Origin: Paenibacillus qinlingensis
Lineage (GTDB): Bacteria; Bacillota; Bacilli; Paenibacillales; NBRC-103111
Length of the DNA stretch: 64,000 nt
Direction of reading: 5' to 3'
NCBI RefSeq assembly: GCF_013204845.1
Contig: NZ_JABMKY010000004.1
Location: 372,001 to 436,000 of the forward strand
This document shows, piece after piece, positions 6,376 to 15,248 of the stretch. The position numbers were made by a program, and so were the translations under genes. The notes beneath the pieces are model-generated. The model was not told the DNA's origin. It did no database searches and worked only from the letters and a program-made list of their open reading frames with translations. Each line of letters begins with the position of its first letter. The first letter of the stretch is position 1.

Positions 6376-7056
6376 ATGGGGAAAATAAATGATGAGATGA
6401 GCTTACAGCTACGTGATGCGTACGAAAAGTGGATGGCATTACAAATCAAGTCGTCCACAGGAGATCGGCGGCTGAGGCTGCAAAAGGGTCTGAGTTTCTC
6501 ATTAAAGAAATTCATTATCCATGTGCTCTGGTCTGCAGTCGGGAGTTTTGAGGGATGGTTTGCTGAGTACGAAGTGATGGATTATAAAGACGGATATAGA
6601 TACCTTGATTTGGCAAAACCATCGACTGGTATCAAAATTTGTATCGAAGTCGACGATAAGGGAACACATGGTCACAACGCGGATTCCTATAAATTTTCAG
6701 ATGACCGATTCCGCCAGAATGATCTTATCATCGACGACTGGAAAGTGCTGCGCTTTTCATTGCAAAGCATACTGGAGCAGCCTCGCCGTTGCCAACAACA
6801 GTTGATGCATGCGTTAGCGAAGTGGGGGAATGAATCCCAAATAGCACAGCCGCTTTTGTCACCAACCGAACTTGCTATTTTCAAGTTGATTGAAAATAAG
6901 ACAAAGGCCTACTCCCCGATTTCGATAGCTCAAGCAGTTGGAATCCATAGACATACAGCAGTAAAATATCTGAAGTCTCTAGTTGAAAAAGGTAAAGTAA
7001 TACCTGATGTCAAAACAGGCGGTCCAATCAGGAGATACCGCTGCAACAAGGGTTAA
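6376..7056 (+). CDS. DUF559/Vsr-like nuclease-fold protein with C-terminal winged helix
   Basis: The product has 226 residues from ATG 6376, with GAGGTGG nine bases upstream. The central part (about residues 70-150) has IEVDDKGTHGH, DDRFRQNDLIIDDWKVLRFS and PRRCQQQ, the pattern of DUF559-like PD-(D/E)XK domains common in Paenibacillus. The acidic residues near 90 would be metal ligands. The last 60 residues form a winged helix-turn-helix (SISIAQAVGIHRHTAVKYLKSL). The nuclease fold is assigned from pattern similarity; activity is not established, and a transcriptional role is equally possible. It stands alone between two terminators. Confidence 0.7.
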   Translation: MGKINDEMSLQLRDAYEKWMALQIKSSTGDRRLRLQKGLSFSLKKFIIHVLWSAVGSFEGWFAEYEVMDYKDGYRYLDLAKPSTGIKICIEVDDKGTHGHNADSYKFSDDRFRQNDLIIDDWKVLRFSLQSILEQPRRCQQQLMHALAKWGNESQIAQPLLSPTELAIFKLIENKTKAYSPISIAQAVGIHRHTAVKYLKSLVEKGKVIPDVKTGGPIRRYRCNKG

Positions 7057-7175
7057 TGAGACGGAAGTTTGAATTGTCGAAATGTGAAAATTATCAAGCT
7101 GGCATAGTTCGTATTCGTACCCCCAATTAAAGTATAATAGGTACATTACAGGTAGATAGTGAGGTCGAATGCAGC

Positions 7176-7445
7176 ATGGCGTCCATTGCGGACAAGGTAT
7201 TTATGGGTTCTTTAATTTTGATGATGATAGCTGTTGTCGTTAGCGGAATTGGCTTTCAATTCGTGAATTGGAAATCACAGGTGACCAATGAACTTGAGGG
7301 AGAAACACAAACGAGCAGCTCGCGGAAGAAATCCGTTATGGATCGACAAGATAAAAGTCTGAAACGCATAGGGCGTTCTTATTTATTTTGGATTGCTCTT
7401 GCGGGCATGCTAATTTCTATAGGTTTAAGTTATTTATCGAAATAG
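7176..7445 (+). CDS. Small two-helix membrane protein
   Basis: The product has 89 residues, with GAGG about 11 bases before the ATG. Membrane segments lie at about residues 9-30 and 69-87, joined by a charged hydrophilic loop (SSSRKKSVMDRQDKSLKRIG). TATAAT is present around 7133. The family is not recognised. It is followed by its own terminator and is probably monocistronic. Confidence 0.65.
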   Translation: MASIADKVFMGSLILMMIAVVVSGIGFQFVNWKSQVTNELEGETQTSSSRKKSVMDRQDKSLKRIGRSYLFWIALAGMLISIGLSYLSK

Positions 7446-7449
7446 GGAA

Positions 7450-7496
7450 AAGCGTAGAGCTGCTCATGTAAATGATGAGTGTGCTGTACGCTTTTT
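7450..7496 (+). terminator. Terminator of the small membrane protein gene
   Basis: AGCGTA and TACGCT close a long hairpin with inner GCTCAT / ATGAGT pairing, ending in TTTTT. Confidence 0.75.
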
Positions 7497-7623
7497 GGTT
7501 AATTATCGGGGCGAAACGACGAAAATTTACATAGTATGATGGACAAGATTCTCCAACATTCGCATCAATTGTGCGTTATAAAGAATATATAGATTCTTTA
7601 TAAGGAAGTGAAGGTTGATTTCT

Positions 7624-7851
7624 ATGAAAACGGACACGCAATTGAAAATCGAGATTCAAATTATTTCTAATGAAATATCTTTGCTATATAAGAAACAAGA
7701 TGAACTAAGCAAGCAATTACAGGAAGTTTGTCTCCACGAAGAGAGACTTACCCTCAACAATGTAGAATATTCGGGTATTTTACAAAGTATTGACTACTGT
7801 ATGGATTGCAGAAAAACATTAACCCTCGATAGTTGCGCAACAAGTGTTTAA
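7624..7851 (+). CDS. Small coiled-coil protein with cysteine/histidine motif
   Basis: The product has 75 residues from ATG 7624, with AAGG at a suitable distance; a TTG at 7615 lies too close to the RBS. The N-terminal half is a heptad-like helix (EISLLYKKQDELSKQLQE). The second half contains CLHEE and CMDC, four possible zinc ligands. No family was recognised. It may be a small metal-binding or dimerising regulator. Confidence 0.55.
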   Translation: MKTDTQLKIEIQIISNEISLLYKKQDELSKQLQEVCLHEERLTLNNVEYSGILQSIDYCMDCRKTLTLDSCATSV

Positions 7852-7936
7852 ACCATCTTAGGTAGTGATATATGTCGTTATACAGAACAGTGAATAAACG
7901 CGCCGGTATTGGCGTGCTTACTCATTGTTTTTTAAT

Positions 7937-9028
7937 TTAGCCAGAATCCCGCGCAATAAACCGAGCGGATAACACCACTTTCTCCACCTGTCTGCCCGGG
8001 TGCTGTAGTCGGTACAGCAGTGTTTCTACAGCGCGAATACCTAAAGCTTCCTTACCGAGCTCGATCGTGCTCAGAGTAGGAGTCGCATAAGCGGCTGTCT
8101 CAATATTGTCCAGCCCGATGACTTTAACTTGTGAAGGTACGTCGAGACCGTGTCGGCTTAAGATGGGCAGGAGTGCAAGGGCGAGATGATCATTGGCGCA
8201 AACAAAGCCGTCTGGCATGGTTTCCGGTGTTAATGCCGCAACTTTGCGCTCCAATTGGTGAAGCATGTGTGGGCCTGAGTAAGGGATTTGCCACTTCTTC
8301 AAATGGTAGTGCTCAACAGGTCCAGGTCCTGCTATGTCTTCGAGCGCCATGCGGCAGCCCCACCATCGCTCTTTGAAACTGACGGCGAATTGATCATCGC
8401 CTATGAAAATAACACGCTTCGCGCCCGCGGAGAGCAAGCGTTGGCAAGCCATTTTGCCAGCATCCAAATTGTTATTGAGCACACAATCGACTTCGATGAG
8501 CGGTTCATGATGGTCGATAAGGATAAGTGGAATGCCACTCTGCTTCAACGAAATGACGGACTGCGCAGGAAAGGTGCCTGCTAGCAGCTGCCCTATGCAA
8601 TGCGACGGATCGAGATAGGAAGGCATCTGCAGTCCCAGTTGGTGATGAGGTGCGATGGGAACGATGAGATGCTCATAACCGAGCTCTTTGCTAGCTGAAG
8701 CAATGCCGGTGAGAACCTTTCCCCAGAAAGGGTTGTCCTCCAGATAGGTAGACTGAATCCAGACTAGGATATAAGGTGTAATTTCGGTTGTGGCAGCGGG
8801 TTTGGAATCGGTATCCCCATGCGAGATGTGGCTGGCAGTTTGATGAAGAGCTGCAGGGCGTTGCGGGTGTTTCTGCTTGAGTGTATAGCCCATCGCTTTG
8901 GCAGTCTCCTGAATACGAAGACGGTTCTCTTCACTGACGCCTGATTTGCCAGATAAAGCTTGAGAAACGGTATATTTGGACATACCTAGTCGGTCTGCAA
9001 TTTGCTGCATGGATACTTTTGGGCTCAT
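7937..9028 (-). CDS. LacI-family transcriptional regulator
   Basis: The product has 363 residues from the second ATG at 9028; GAAGGA lies nine bases before it but directly abuts the ATG at 9037. The N-terminal HTH (MQQIADRLGMSKYTVSQALSGKSGVS) and hinge are typical. The periplasmic-binding-like sensor domain follows, with VIGLDNIETAAYATPTLSTIE near residue 300. It is divergent from the glycosidase at 9273, with palindromes between the two genes. It is predicted to repress that glycosidase and itself, with a saccharide inducer. Confidence 0.9.
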   Translation of the reverse strand: MSPKVSMQQIADRLGMSKYTVSQALSGKSGVSEENRLRIQETAKAMGYTLKQKHPQRPAALHQTASHISHGDTDSKPAATTEITPYILVWIQSTYLEDNPFWGKVLTGIASASKELGYEHLIVPIAPHHQLGLQMPSYLDPSHCIGQLLAGTFPAQSVISLKQSGIPLILIDHHEPLIEVDCVLNNNLDAGKMACQRLLSAGAKRVIFIGDDQFAVSFKERWWGCRMALEDIAGPGPVEHYHLKKWQIPYSGPHMLHQLERKVAALTPETMPDGFVCANDHLALALLPILSRHGLDVPSQVKVIGLDNIETAAYATPTLSTIELGKEALGIRAVETLLYRLQHPGRQVEKVVLSARFIARDSG

Positions 9029-9073
9029 GAGTGACATCCTTCTATGTTATATATACGTTGATTTATTGGAATG

Positions 9074-9098
9074 AACCTAACAAATCTATTGTTCCTGA
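9074..9098. promoter_or_regulatory. Second candidate LacI operator
   Basis: GAAC and GTTC flank AACAA-ATCTA-TTGTT, and CTAACAA is shared with the perfect palindrome at 9198-9212. The match is imperfect. Its position between the LacI start and the other operator suggests looping or autoregulation. Confidence 0.35.
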
Positions 9099-9197
9099 TC
9101 AAGGGGATATTGTCAATGCGCGTTTATTTCATAGGTTTATGCAAAAAAAGATTGACCACAACTCAGAAAGTGAGTAAATTATGTTCATAATTACGAG

Positions 9198-9212
9198 TTG
9201 TTAGCCTAACAA
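9198..9212. promoter_or_regulatory. Perfect palindromic operator for the LacI regulator
   Basis: TTGTTAG-C-CTAACAA is a perfect 7-1-7 inverted repeat located 60 bp before the glycosidase start, where LacI-family regulators usually bind. The assignment to this regulator is by divergent position. Confidence 0.6.
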
Positions 9213-9272
9213 AAATAACGAAATAACATGAAGTGACGATTGAACCCACACATCGATTTGGAGGATGAAAGC

Positions 9273-12200
9273 ATGCTTACAACGATTATTTTTTACGATC
9301 CGACATTTCCATATGAAGGAATTCGGCCCGATGACAAGGCTGTTGCACAGCTTGGAGAAATAGGAAGAGTGGTTGGAGCGGAGGGGTTAGAAGAAGCTCT
9401 GCAGCAAGGGGCAGATAACTTCATTCATCTCCACGGACGTTACTTTCCGAAGTCAGCATGGCAAGCAATCCTGACTCATGCGCGTAAAGGCAAAGGATTC
9501 GTACATCTAGGCAGTGCTCCCTTCCGGGTACCGGCATACCTAGGCACAGAGGGTTGGGAGCTGGAAATTGAGCAAACGGCGTACCATCAACAGCTTCAAA
9601 TTCATGAAATTCTGTCCGTTGACGATGCTCCTATCGTCAGCTATACCGCGAATGTTGAGTTACCATTGCTGGCAGGCAAGGAAAATCTGTTCGCCATTCA
9701 ACCGACGGTTGGCTTCGCGCTGCATGTGACTCGTACCGACGATCATCCAGGTCAAATTGGTTCTAGTGGTCCGATGGACGCGCATTTCACGCCACTTCTG
9801 AAAGGGATTTCCAAGGAAGGACGCGAAGTGGCTGCACCGATCGTGCTTCTTGAGAACACGAAGGGGGCGTTTGCGGGAGGGCGGTGGATTTTCGCCAATG
9901 TGGTCACGGATGAAACCTTCTGGGGTAACGGTGGAGCAGCGCTTGTAAGTGAATTGGCAGCATTTACTCAGCGCGGTGTCACGGAAATATGGTTCAAGCC
10001 GAACTACGCTTGCTATGATCCGGGCGACCGTGCAGCGTTGACAGTTCAATTGCAGACGCTTGCGAATCGTACGGGGGCTGTCTCGGAGAATGAGTCTTGG
10101 ACATTCCATGTCCAAGTATCCAAAGACGGTGCAACATCACCGATCTGGACGACGGAATTCTCGATGAGTGCGTCACGCGAGCTCTCTTTTAAAAAGGTAA
10201 ACCTTCCTGTCGATATTGAAGCGGGTTACTATACAGCGGTTTGTAAAGCAGCAGCGAATACGGGGGAAACGCGCACCTTTAACCAAGGTTTCTGGGGATA
10301 TGATGCCGAGTTGCTTCGCGAAGGGACGCCGATGTCCTGTGATCGCGACTACTTCTGGAAGGACGGACGTCCGCTTCCGATCGTTGGGATGACGTATATG
10401 ACGAGCGATGTGGCGAGGAAGTTTTTGTTCTTGCCAAACGTTTCCGTGTGGGATCGCGATATTGCGCAAATGGTCAAAGCGGGTATCAACCTGCTGCGTA
10501 CTGGGGTGTGGTCAGCTTGGCGTCAAATCATGTTCGTAGACGGACATCCGTATGAGGAAGTGCTGCGCAGCATCGATGCTTTTATTTTGACTTGCAAAAG
10601 ACATGGGATCGAAGTCACGTTTAATTTCTTCTCTTTTACACCAGAGCTGTGGGAGGGCGTGAATCCGTATTTGGATCCGCGCAGCGTGGAGGCGCAGAAG
10701 CGGTTTATATCTTCGGTGGTGTCCAGACATAAGGAAACGACGAATGTGCATTGGGATCTGATCAATGAGCCGTCGATGTTCAATCCGAGTAAACCTTTTG
10801 CAGGGCCGCAGTCCGCACATGATGCTTTCGAGCACGAAGCGTATGTAGCTTGGCTGGAGGAGCGTCATGGGGATATTCGGAAGCTGCAAGAACGCTGGAA
10901 TATGTCTCCTGCCAAACTGCCGAGCTTCGCTAGTGTCCGCTTGTTGGATTCTTCTGAGGTGAACATGAGCACGACAGAGACGCTGGAGAAAAAAGGTTCC
11001 CCATGGTTGGACTACACCCTGTTCACAATGGACATGCACAATCGCTGGGCGAAGGAATTGATCGCGACCATTCGCAGTATAAACCCCGCACAGTTGGCGA
11101 CTGTGGGACAGGATGAGGGATTGGGCGCGCAGCGGCCATCGCCATTCTTTTACGCGGAGGCTGTGGACTATACGACGGTGCATACGTGGTGGTTAATGGA
11201 TCAGTTAGTATGGGACGGGATTTTCTCCAAGGCGCCGACGAAGCCGAGTTTGATTCAAGAAACGGGCATTATGTATGTAGAGACGGCAGATGGGCGTGCG
11301 AAGCGTTCGGAGTATGAGTTGCGAAATATTTTGGAGCGTAAATACGCCTATGCGTTCTCGACGGGGGGAGCGGGTGCTGTTCAGTGGATTTGGAATATTA
11401 ACTTCTATATGAACAACATTAATGAGTCGCATATTGGGGCGTTGCGGGCAGATGGGACAGAGAAGCCGGAGGCAGATGTTTCGTACGATTTCGGGGCATT
11501 CATGGGCGAGATTCGCGATCTTTTCGTTGGCCGTAAATTAGAGGACGTCGTAGCTGTGTTCCCGTATTCGAATGATTTTTCCACGCGCAAATTAGCCGGT
11601 GATGCAACAGCGAAGCTGACGCGCACTTTGGCTTATGGGATGAACGTACCGTTCCGCGGGTTGAGCGAGTATCATCTCGAGGCATTGGCTTCGGATCAGC
11701 CGAAGCTGATTATCGTGCCAAGTGCGCACAACTTCAGTGATGCCGCTTTGGAAAAATTGACGACGCATGTCCGTGAGAATGGCGGAACATTGCTGTTTAC
11801 AGGTCCGCTTGGTTTGAATGAGTACTGGGCACCAGTTGCTCGGTTGACGGATATCGTAGGTGAAACGGTGCTGGGCAACATTGTCCGTGAAGAGGCGATG
11901 GTCTTGGACGGCGAAATGCTTCCTGTGTCCTTCGGTGGTGCGCGAATCGCTCAGCTGAATAAAGAAGTACCACTTTCCGATGATGGCAAATGGAATTCGC
12001 AGCATGGCGTCGTTCGCAGCTACGGGCTCGGCAAAGGACAGCTCATCTGGTGTCCACTCCCAGTGGAGCTTGGTGAGCGCGATGAAGTGTTGGAGAAACT
12101 TTACGCGTATGCGTTGAAAACGGCTGGCGTTGAGCGTGAGCTGACGTGGCTGAAAGGCGGGCAGTTGCCGGGCGTGTACGGGCGGAAGCTGAGCTTTGAC

Positions 12201-12389
12201 AGCGGATCGTTATTCATCTTCGTCTCGGAGTTCGGGGTGGACACGGAGATCGAAGTGACCGATCCGGCAACGGGAAGGAGCTACGCGTTCGAACTGGAAG
12301 CCGAACGTACAGTGATGTTCGCTGCGAATTCTGCAGGCGAGTTGCTGGCGGTGTATCGACCTGAGCAGGTTCAGGTCAAGGTGAAGTAG
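9273..12389 (+). CDS. Clan GH-A glycoside hydrolase, beta-galactosidase (GH42-like) architecture
   Basis: The product has 1038 residues from ATG 9273, eight bases after GGAGG. No signal peptide is visible, so it should act inside the cell on imported oligosaccharides. A beta-rich N-terminal region (about 1-350) precedes a TIM barrel with DLINEPS (acid/base E499) and IQETG (nucleophile E663). A flavodoxin/glutaminase-like region follows (about 750-890) resembling the trimerisation domain of GH42 enzymes, then a beta C terminus. The specificity could be beta-galactoside or a related beta-linked sugar. It is a single-gene unit under the divergent LacI regulator. Confidence 0.8.
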   Translation: MLTTIIFYDPTFPYEGIRPDDKAVAQLGEIGRVVGAEGLEEALQQGADNFIHLHGRYFPKSAWQAILTHARKGKGFVHLGSAPFRVPAYLGTEGWELEIEQTAYHQQLQIHEILSVDDAPIVSYTANVELPLLAGKENLFAIQPTVGFALHVTRTDDHPGQIGSSGPMDAHFTPLLKGISKEGREVAAPIVLLENTKGAFAGGRWIFANVVTDETFWGNGGAALVSELAAFTQRGVTEIWFKPNYACYDPGDRAALTVQLQTLANRTGAVSENESWTFHVQVSKDGATSPIWTTEFSMSASRELSFKKVNLPVDIEAGYYTAVCKAAANTGETRTFNQGFWGYDAELLREGTPMSCDRDYFWKDGRPLPIVGMTYMTSDVARKFLFLPNVSVWDRDIAQMVKAGINLLRTGVWSAWRQIMFVDGHPYEEVLRSIDAFILTCKRHGIEVTFNFFSFTPELWEGVNPYLDPRSVEAQKRFISSVVSRHKETTNVHWDLINEPSMFNPSKPFAGPQSAHDAFEHEAYVAWLEERHGDIRKLQERWNMSPAKLPSFASVRLLDSSEVNMSTTETLEKKGSPWLDYTLFTMDMHNRWAKELIATIRSINPAQLATVGQDEGLGAQRPSPFFYAEAVDYTTVHTWWLMDQLVWDGIFSKAPTKPSLIQETGIMYVETADGRAKRSEYELRNILERKYAYAFSTGGAGAVQWIWNINFYMNNINESHIGALRADGTEKPEADVSYDFGAFMGEIRDLFVGRKLEDVVAVFPYSNDFSTRKLAGDATAKLTRTLAYGMNVPFRGLSEYHLEALASDQPKLIIVPSAHNFSDAALEKLTTHVRENGGTLLFTGPLGLNEYWAPVARLTDIVGETVLGNIVREEAMVLDGEMLPVSFGGARIAQLNKEVPLSDDGKWNSQHGVVRSYGLGKGQLIWCPLPVELGERDEVLEKLYAYALKTAGVERELTWLKGGQLPGVYGRKLSFDSGSLFIFVSEFGVDTEIEVTDPATGRSYAFELEAERTVMFAANSAGELLAVYRPEQVQVKVK

Positions 12390-12398
12390 GAAAGATGA

Positions 12399-12438
12399 AG
12401 CCCCCGGGTGAGAAGATGTTCTCATTTGGGGGCTTTTT
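12399..12438 (+). terminator. Terminator of the glycosidase gene
   Basis: AGCCCCC (12399-12405) pairs with GGGGGCT (12428-12434), with an inner GAGAA / TTCTC stem, followed by five T residues. Confidence 0.9.
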
Positions 12439-12504
12439 GGCATTTGGAGATGAGTAGGAGTAAGAGTGGTAGTGGTGGTTGGAGATGTATATGGATGAGG
12501 AGGT

Positions 12505-12630
12505 GGAAGTGGAAGTGGAAGTAGAAGTAGAAGTAGAAGTAGAAGTAGAAGTAGAAGTAGAAGTAGAAGTAGAAGTAGAAGTAGAAGTAGAAGTTGAAGT
12601 GGAAGTAGAAGTAGAAGTAGAAGTAGAAGT
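12505..12630 (+). repeat. Hexanucleotide microsatellite, 21 units of RGAAGT
   Basis: From 12505 to 12630 the sequence is 21 consecutive hexamers, mostly AGAAGT, with a few GGAAGT and one TGAAGT at 12595. The same hexamer occurs in a short run at 39744. It is intergenic and apparently non-coding. Confidence 0.95.
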
Positions 12631-12652
12631 GGAAAGGTGGAGTTAGGTAGCT

Positions 12653-12968
12653 AAATTTATTTCGATCGGCGGAGGGAGTGGATGAGAATGATGAGATAGG
12701 AGTAGAGAGAAGTAGATAGAATTAGAGAGGGGCAGTTATGTAGATATCTTTTAAATAAATGGAAAAAGTATATCTAAAATAGTCGTATTTCTCAGAATTT
12801 GCTGAATTGATGGAAAAAGTACAGCTAATATGAGCAGGATTGGCGGTATATAGGATTCTGAAGGATATTAACTGTATGAAATCCATCTATTGGATCTGAA
12901 TGAAGCAAATCAGCAAAAATAGCTACATAAAATCCATTTAAATTTGTTTCGAGCGGCGGAGGGAGTGG
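12653..12968 (+). repeat. 29-bp direct repeats flanking palindrome quartet 1
   Basis: Copies at 12653-12681 and 12940-12968 begin AAATTT and end GCGGCGGAGGGAGTGG or CGGCGGAGGGAGTGG, differing at about two positions, 287 bp apart. They bracket the palindromic quartet at 12756-12940, touching its last base, so they may be element ends or products of duplication. Confidence 0.6.
12756..12940. repeat. Palindrome quartet, family A, copy 1 (51-62-51 spacing)
   Basis: Four 21-bp units start at 12756 (TAAATGGA-N5-TATATCTA), 12807 (TTGATGGA-N5-TACAGCTA), 12869 (TAACTGTA-N5-TCCATCTA) and 12920 (TAGCTACA-N5-TCCATTTA). The spacings are 51, 62 and 51 bp. It lies between the glycosidase terminator and the insertion sequence. 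Confidence 0.85.
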
Positions 12969-13056
12969 AGGAAGTGGAGGAAGTGGAGGGAGTCAATGCG
13001 CAAAAAGCCCCTCAGGGTCATCCGAGGCCACTGAAAAAGTCTATTCATAGGAAAAG

Positions 13057-13098
13057 GTACAGACCTTCAAGAAAATTGAAGCGGCTGTACTTTTTTTT
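13057..13098 (+). terminator. Inward-facing terminator inside the IS left end
   Basis: GTACAG (13057-13062) / CTGTAC (13085-13090) encloses CTTCAA / TTGAAG, followed by eight T residues, 40 bp before the transposase start. It would stop transcription entering from outside the element, a known way insertion sequences limit transposase expression. Confidence 0.8.
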
Positions 13099-13138
13099 GC
13101 TCTATAATAGAGTCATCACAAAAAGTAGGTGAGAGCGG

Positions 13139-14585
13139 ATGATTCGGCATCAACAGACCTTGATTTTAAGTCCTTACGCGGCACTGTATGACATCGTCGT
13201 GCCGAAGGATAACATACTTCGGCAAATTAATGAATTAGTGGATTTCACTTTCATATATGAGGAATTGGAAGCTAAATATTGTTTGGACAATGGTCGTAAC
13301 GCCATTGATCCCATTCGTATGTTTAAATATTTACTGCTAAAAGCTATCTTCGAGCTATCTGATGCTGACATTGTCGAGCGATCTAAGTACGACATGTCAT
13401 TCAAATACTTCCTCGGCATGGCACCGGAGGACACGGTAATCGATTCGAGCTCCTTGACGAAGTTCCGCAAGCTGCGGTTGAAAGACATTAACCTTTTAGA
13501 CATGCTCATTGGCAAGACCGTAGAACTTGCCATCGAACGGAATATCTTAAGGAGCAACTCTATCATCGTTGACGCAACGCATACGAAAGCGCGCTATAAC
13601 CAGAAATCGCCGCAAGAAATTCTGCAAGACCGTGCACGAAAGTTGCGAAAAGCCGTTTACGCCATGGATGACTCGACTAAAGCCAAGATGCCAGCAAAGA
13701 ATACAGCCAACGTTCTTGAAAACGAAATCGAGTACTGCCAAAAGCTCGTCACCTTCATCGAATACCAATCTGGAATCGCTCTAGTGCCAAAGGTTCTAGA
13801 ACCGCTTAACCTACTGAAAGAGACCATAAACGATGACATTGAGCAACTTCGTCTGGCGGCGGATCCGGATGCGCGAGTGGGACATAAGAGCGCAGACGAT
13901 GCTTTCTTTGGTTACAAAACGCACCTAGCAATGACCGAGGAACGTATTGTTACAGCGGCTGTTATTACAACTGGCGAAAAGAACGACGGCAAACAATTGC
14001 AGACACTGATTGAGAAAAGTAAAGCAGCAGGTATGCAGGTCAAAACCGTTATTGGAGGCTTACTCCGAAAAAGATAACATTTTGTACACGAAGAGCAATG
14101 AGATTAAACTGGTAGCCAAACTCAATCCGCTCATTACACAAGGCGGCCGTAAGAGCGAGGACGAGTTTTTGTTCAACAAAGATGCTGGCATGTACGTTTG
14201 TCCCGCAGGTCACATGGCCATTCGTAAAGCGAGACAAGGAAAGAAAGGCGTCGGTAAAAACCAAGCCGACACCTATTTTTTTGATGTGGAGCTATGCAAG
14301 TATTGCCCATTGAAAGAAGGCTGCTACAAAGAAGGAGCTAAAAGCAAGACGTATTCGGTAACGATTAAATCCGATGAACACTCCGAACAAAAGGCATTTC
14401 AGGAAAGCGAGTATTTCAAGGAGAAATCTAAGGAACGCTACAAGATTGAAGCGAAGAACAGTGAACTCAAACACGGGCACGGGTATGATGTCGCCACATC
14501 CTCGGGTCTGCTTGCCATGCAATTGCAAGGTGCAATAACCATTTTCGCAGTAAATCTAAAGCGGATCTTAAAGTTAGCGGATTAA
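13139..14585 (+). pseudogene. IS1182-family transposase, frameshifted
   Basis: The ATG at 13139 follows TAGGTGAG. The first frame runs to 14077 with the N-terminal domain (DIVVPKDNILRQINELVDF, FLGMAPEDTVIDSSSLTKFRK) and the first DDE part (SIIVDATHTKAR). At about 14057, where VIGDxAYSEKDNI is expected, the frame ends as VIGGLLRKR. The next frame continues AYSEKDNILYTKSNEIKLV to 14585, with the C-terminal zinc-like cysteines (CKYCPLKEGC) and the IEAKNSELKHGHGYD motif. Loss of two bases in the GGA-GAx-GCT stretch explains this. The rest of the coding sequence looks intact, so inactivation is probably recent. Confidence 0.85.
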
Positions 14586-14620
14586 AAATACCGAATGAAA
14601 CAGCGGTCTTAGGAGTAAAA

Positions 14621-14664
14621 AGAAGACATCCGAGCCCAAAGAGGGAACGGATGTCTTCTTTTTT
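14621..14664 (+). terminator. Terminator after the transposase
   Basis: AGAAGACATCCG (14621-14632) pairs perfectly with CGGATGTCTTCT (14648-14659), followed by a T run. It lies inside the IS right end. Confidence 0.9.
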
Positions 14665-14755
14665 GATACGTAAAGGCAATCAACGAAAAATGCGTAAGTT
14701 TTTCAGTGGCCTCGGGTCATCCCTGAAGGGCTTTTGTCCAGCCTTGATTGGACTG

Positions 14756-14992
14756 TTACGTAATCTCATCAATACAAGTGCCGCAAACAAGCTTTCCTTT
14801 GAAATAAGTCATATCCTCGAAATTACCACAAAACACACAAGCAGGCATATACTTCTTGAGCGTAATACGCTCAGGGTCCACATAGACCTCGATGGCGTCA
14901 CCGATCTCAATATGGAGTGTACGACGCAACTCAATAGGTAAAACAATCCGTCCCAATTCGTCTACTTTTCTTACAATTCCCGTCGATTTCAT
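14756..14992 (-). CDS. abrB: AbrB/SpoVT-type transition-state regulator
   Basis: The product has 78 residues from ATG 14992, with AGGAGG seven bases upstream. The N-terminal swapped-hairpin DNA-binding domain is typical: MKSTGIVRKVDELGRIVLP, LRRTLHIEIGDAIEVYV. The C-terminal part has CVFCG and CGTC, four cysteines that could bind zinc; this extension is usual in Paenibacillus AbrB homologues. AbrB proteins repress stationary-phase and sporulation genes during growth. The gene is monocistronic and convergent with the insertion sequence, whose right end lies 20 bp away. It may be one of several AbrB paralogues. Confidence 0.85.
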   Translation of the reverse strand: MKSTGIVRKVDELGRIVLPIELRRTLHIEIGDAIEVYVDPERITLKKYMPACVFCGNFEDMTYFKGKLVCGTCIDEIT

Positions 14993-15248
14993 ACATATAC
15001 CTCCTTTTTTCATGAACGAAGGAACTACTTTAACTAGTTACAAAGTCTCATATTCTGTATATACATCTATTCCACATATCCACTCAAATTCCTTTTATTT
15101 ACTGACTGTGATTTTCAAGCAGAGACCAATATGCCACTGCTGAATGAAAGCGAAAAAAATGTAAACTTACTTCAATAGAAACGTCAACTTTGACCCAGAC
15201 AATCTTGGTATAGTTAGGAAAATAACAAGCGAAGGTGGAGGTTATTCA

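Larger units (their letters stand above)
13001..14736 (+). mobile_element. IS1182-family insertion sequence
   Basis: Terminal inverted repeats of about 40 bp are visible. The left end, 13001-13040, reads inward CAAAAAGCCC..CAGGG..CCGAGGCCACTGAAAAA; the right end, 14697-14736, read on the minus strand, gives CAAAAGCCC..CAGGG..CCGAGGCCACTGAAAAA. The internal gene is a DDE transposase of the IS1182 group. No clear target-site duplication is seen beside the ends. Terminators lie just inside both ends. The transposase frame is broken, so the copy is probably immobile by itself. Confidence 0.85.

Noticed and set aside
10512-11183. Long minus-strand frame inside the glycosidase gene
   Set aside because: It is a shadow of a clear GH-A coding sequence; composition is not protein-like and there is no RBS.
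12944-13132. Short frame MFRAAEGVEEVEEVEGVN...
   Set aside because: It reads through the GGAGTGGA repeat and the insertion-sequence end and has no RBS.
13139-14585. Programmed frameshift in the transposase
   Set aside because: IS1182-family transposases are normally one frame. The break removes two bases at a conserved GD(x)AY position and shows no slippery heptamer, so a mutation or sequencing error is more likely.
12991-14746. Target-site duplication of the insertion sequence
   Set aside because: Flanks ATGCG on the left and TCCAG on the right do not match, so none is claimed.
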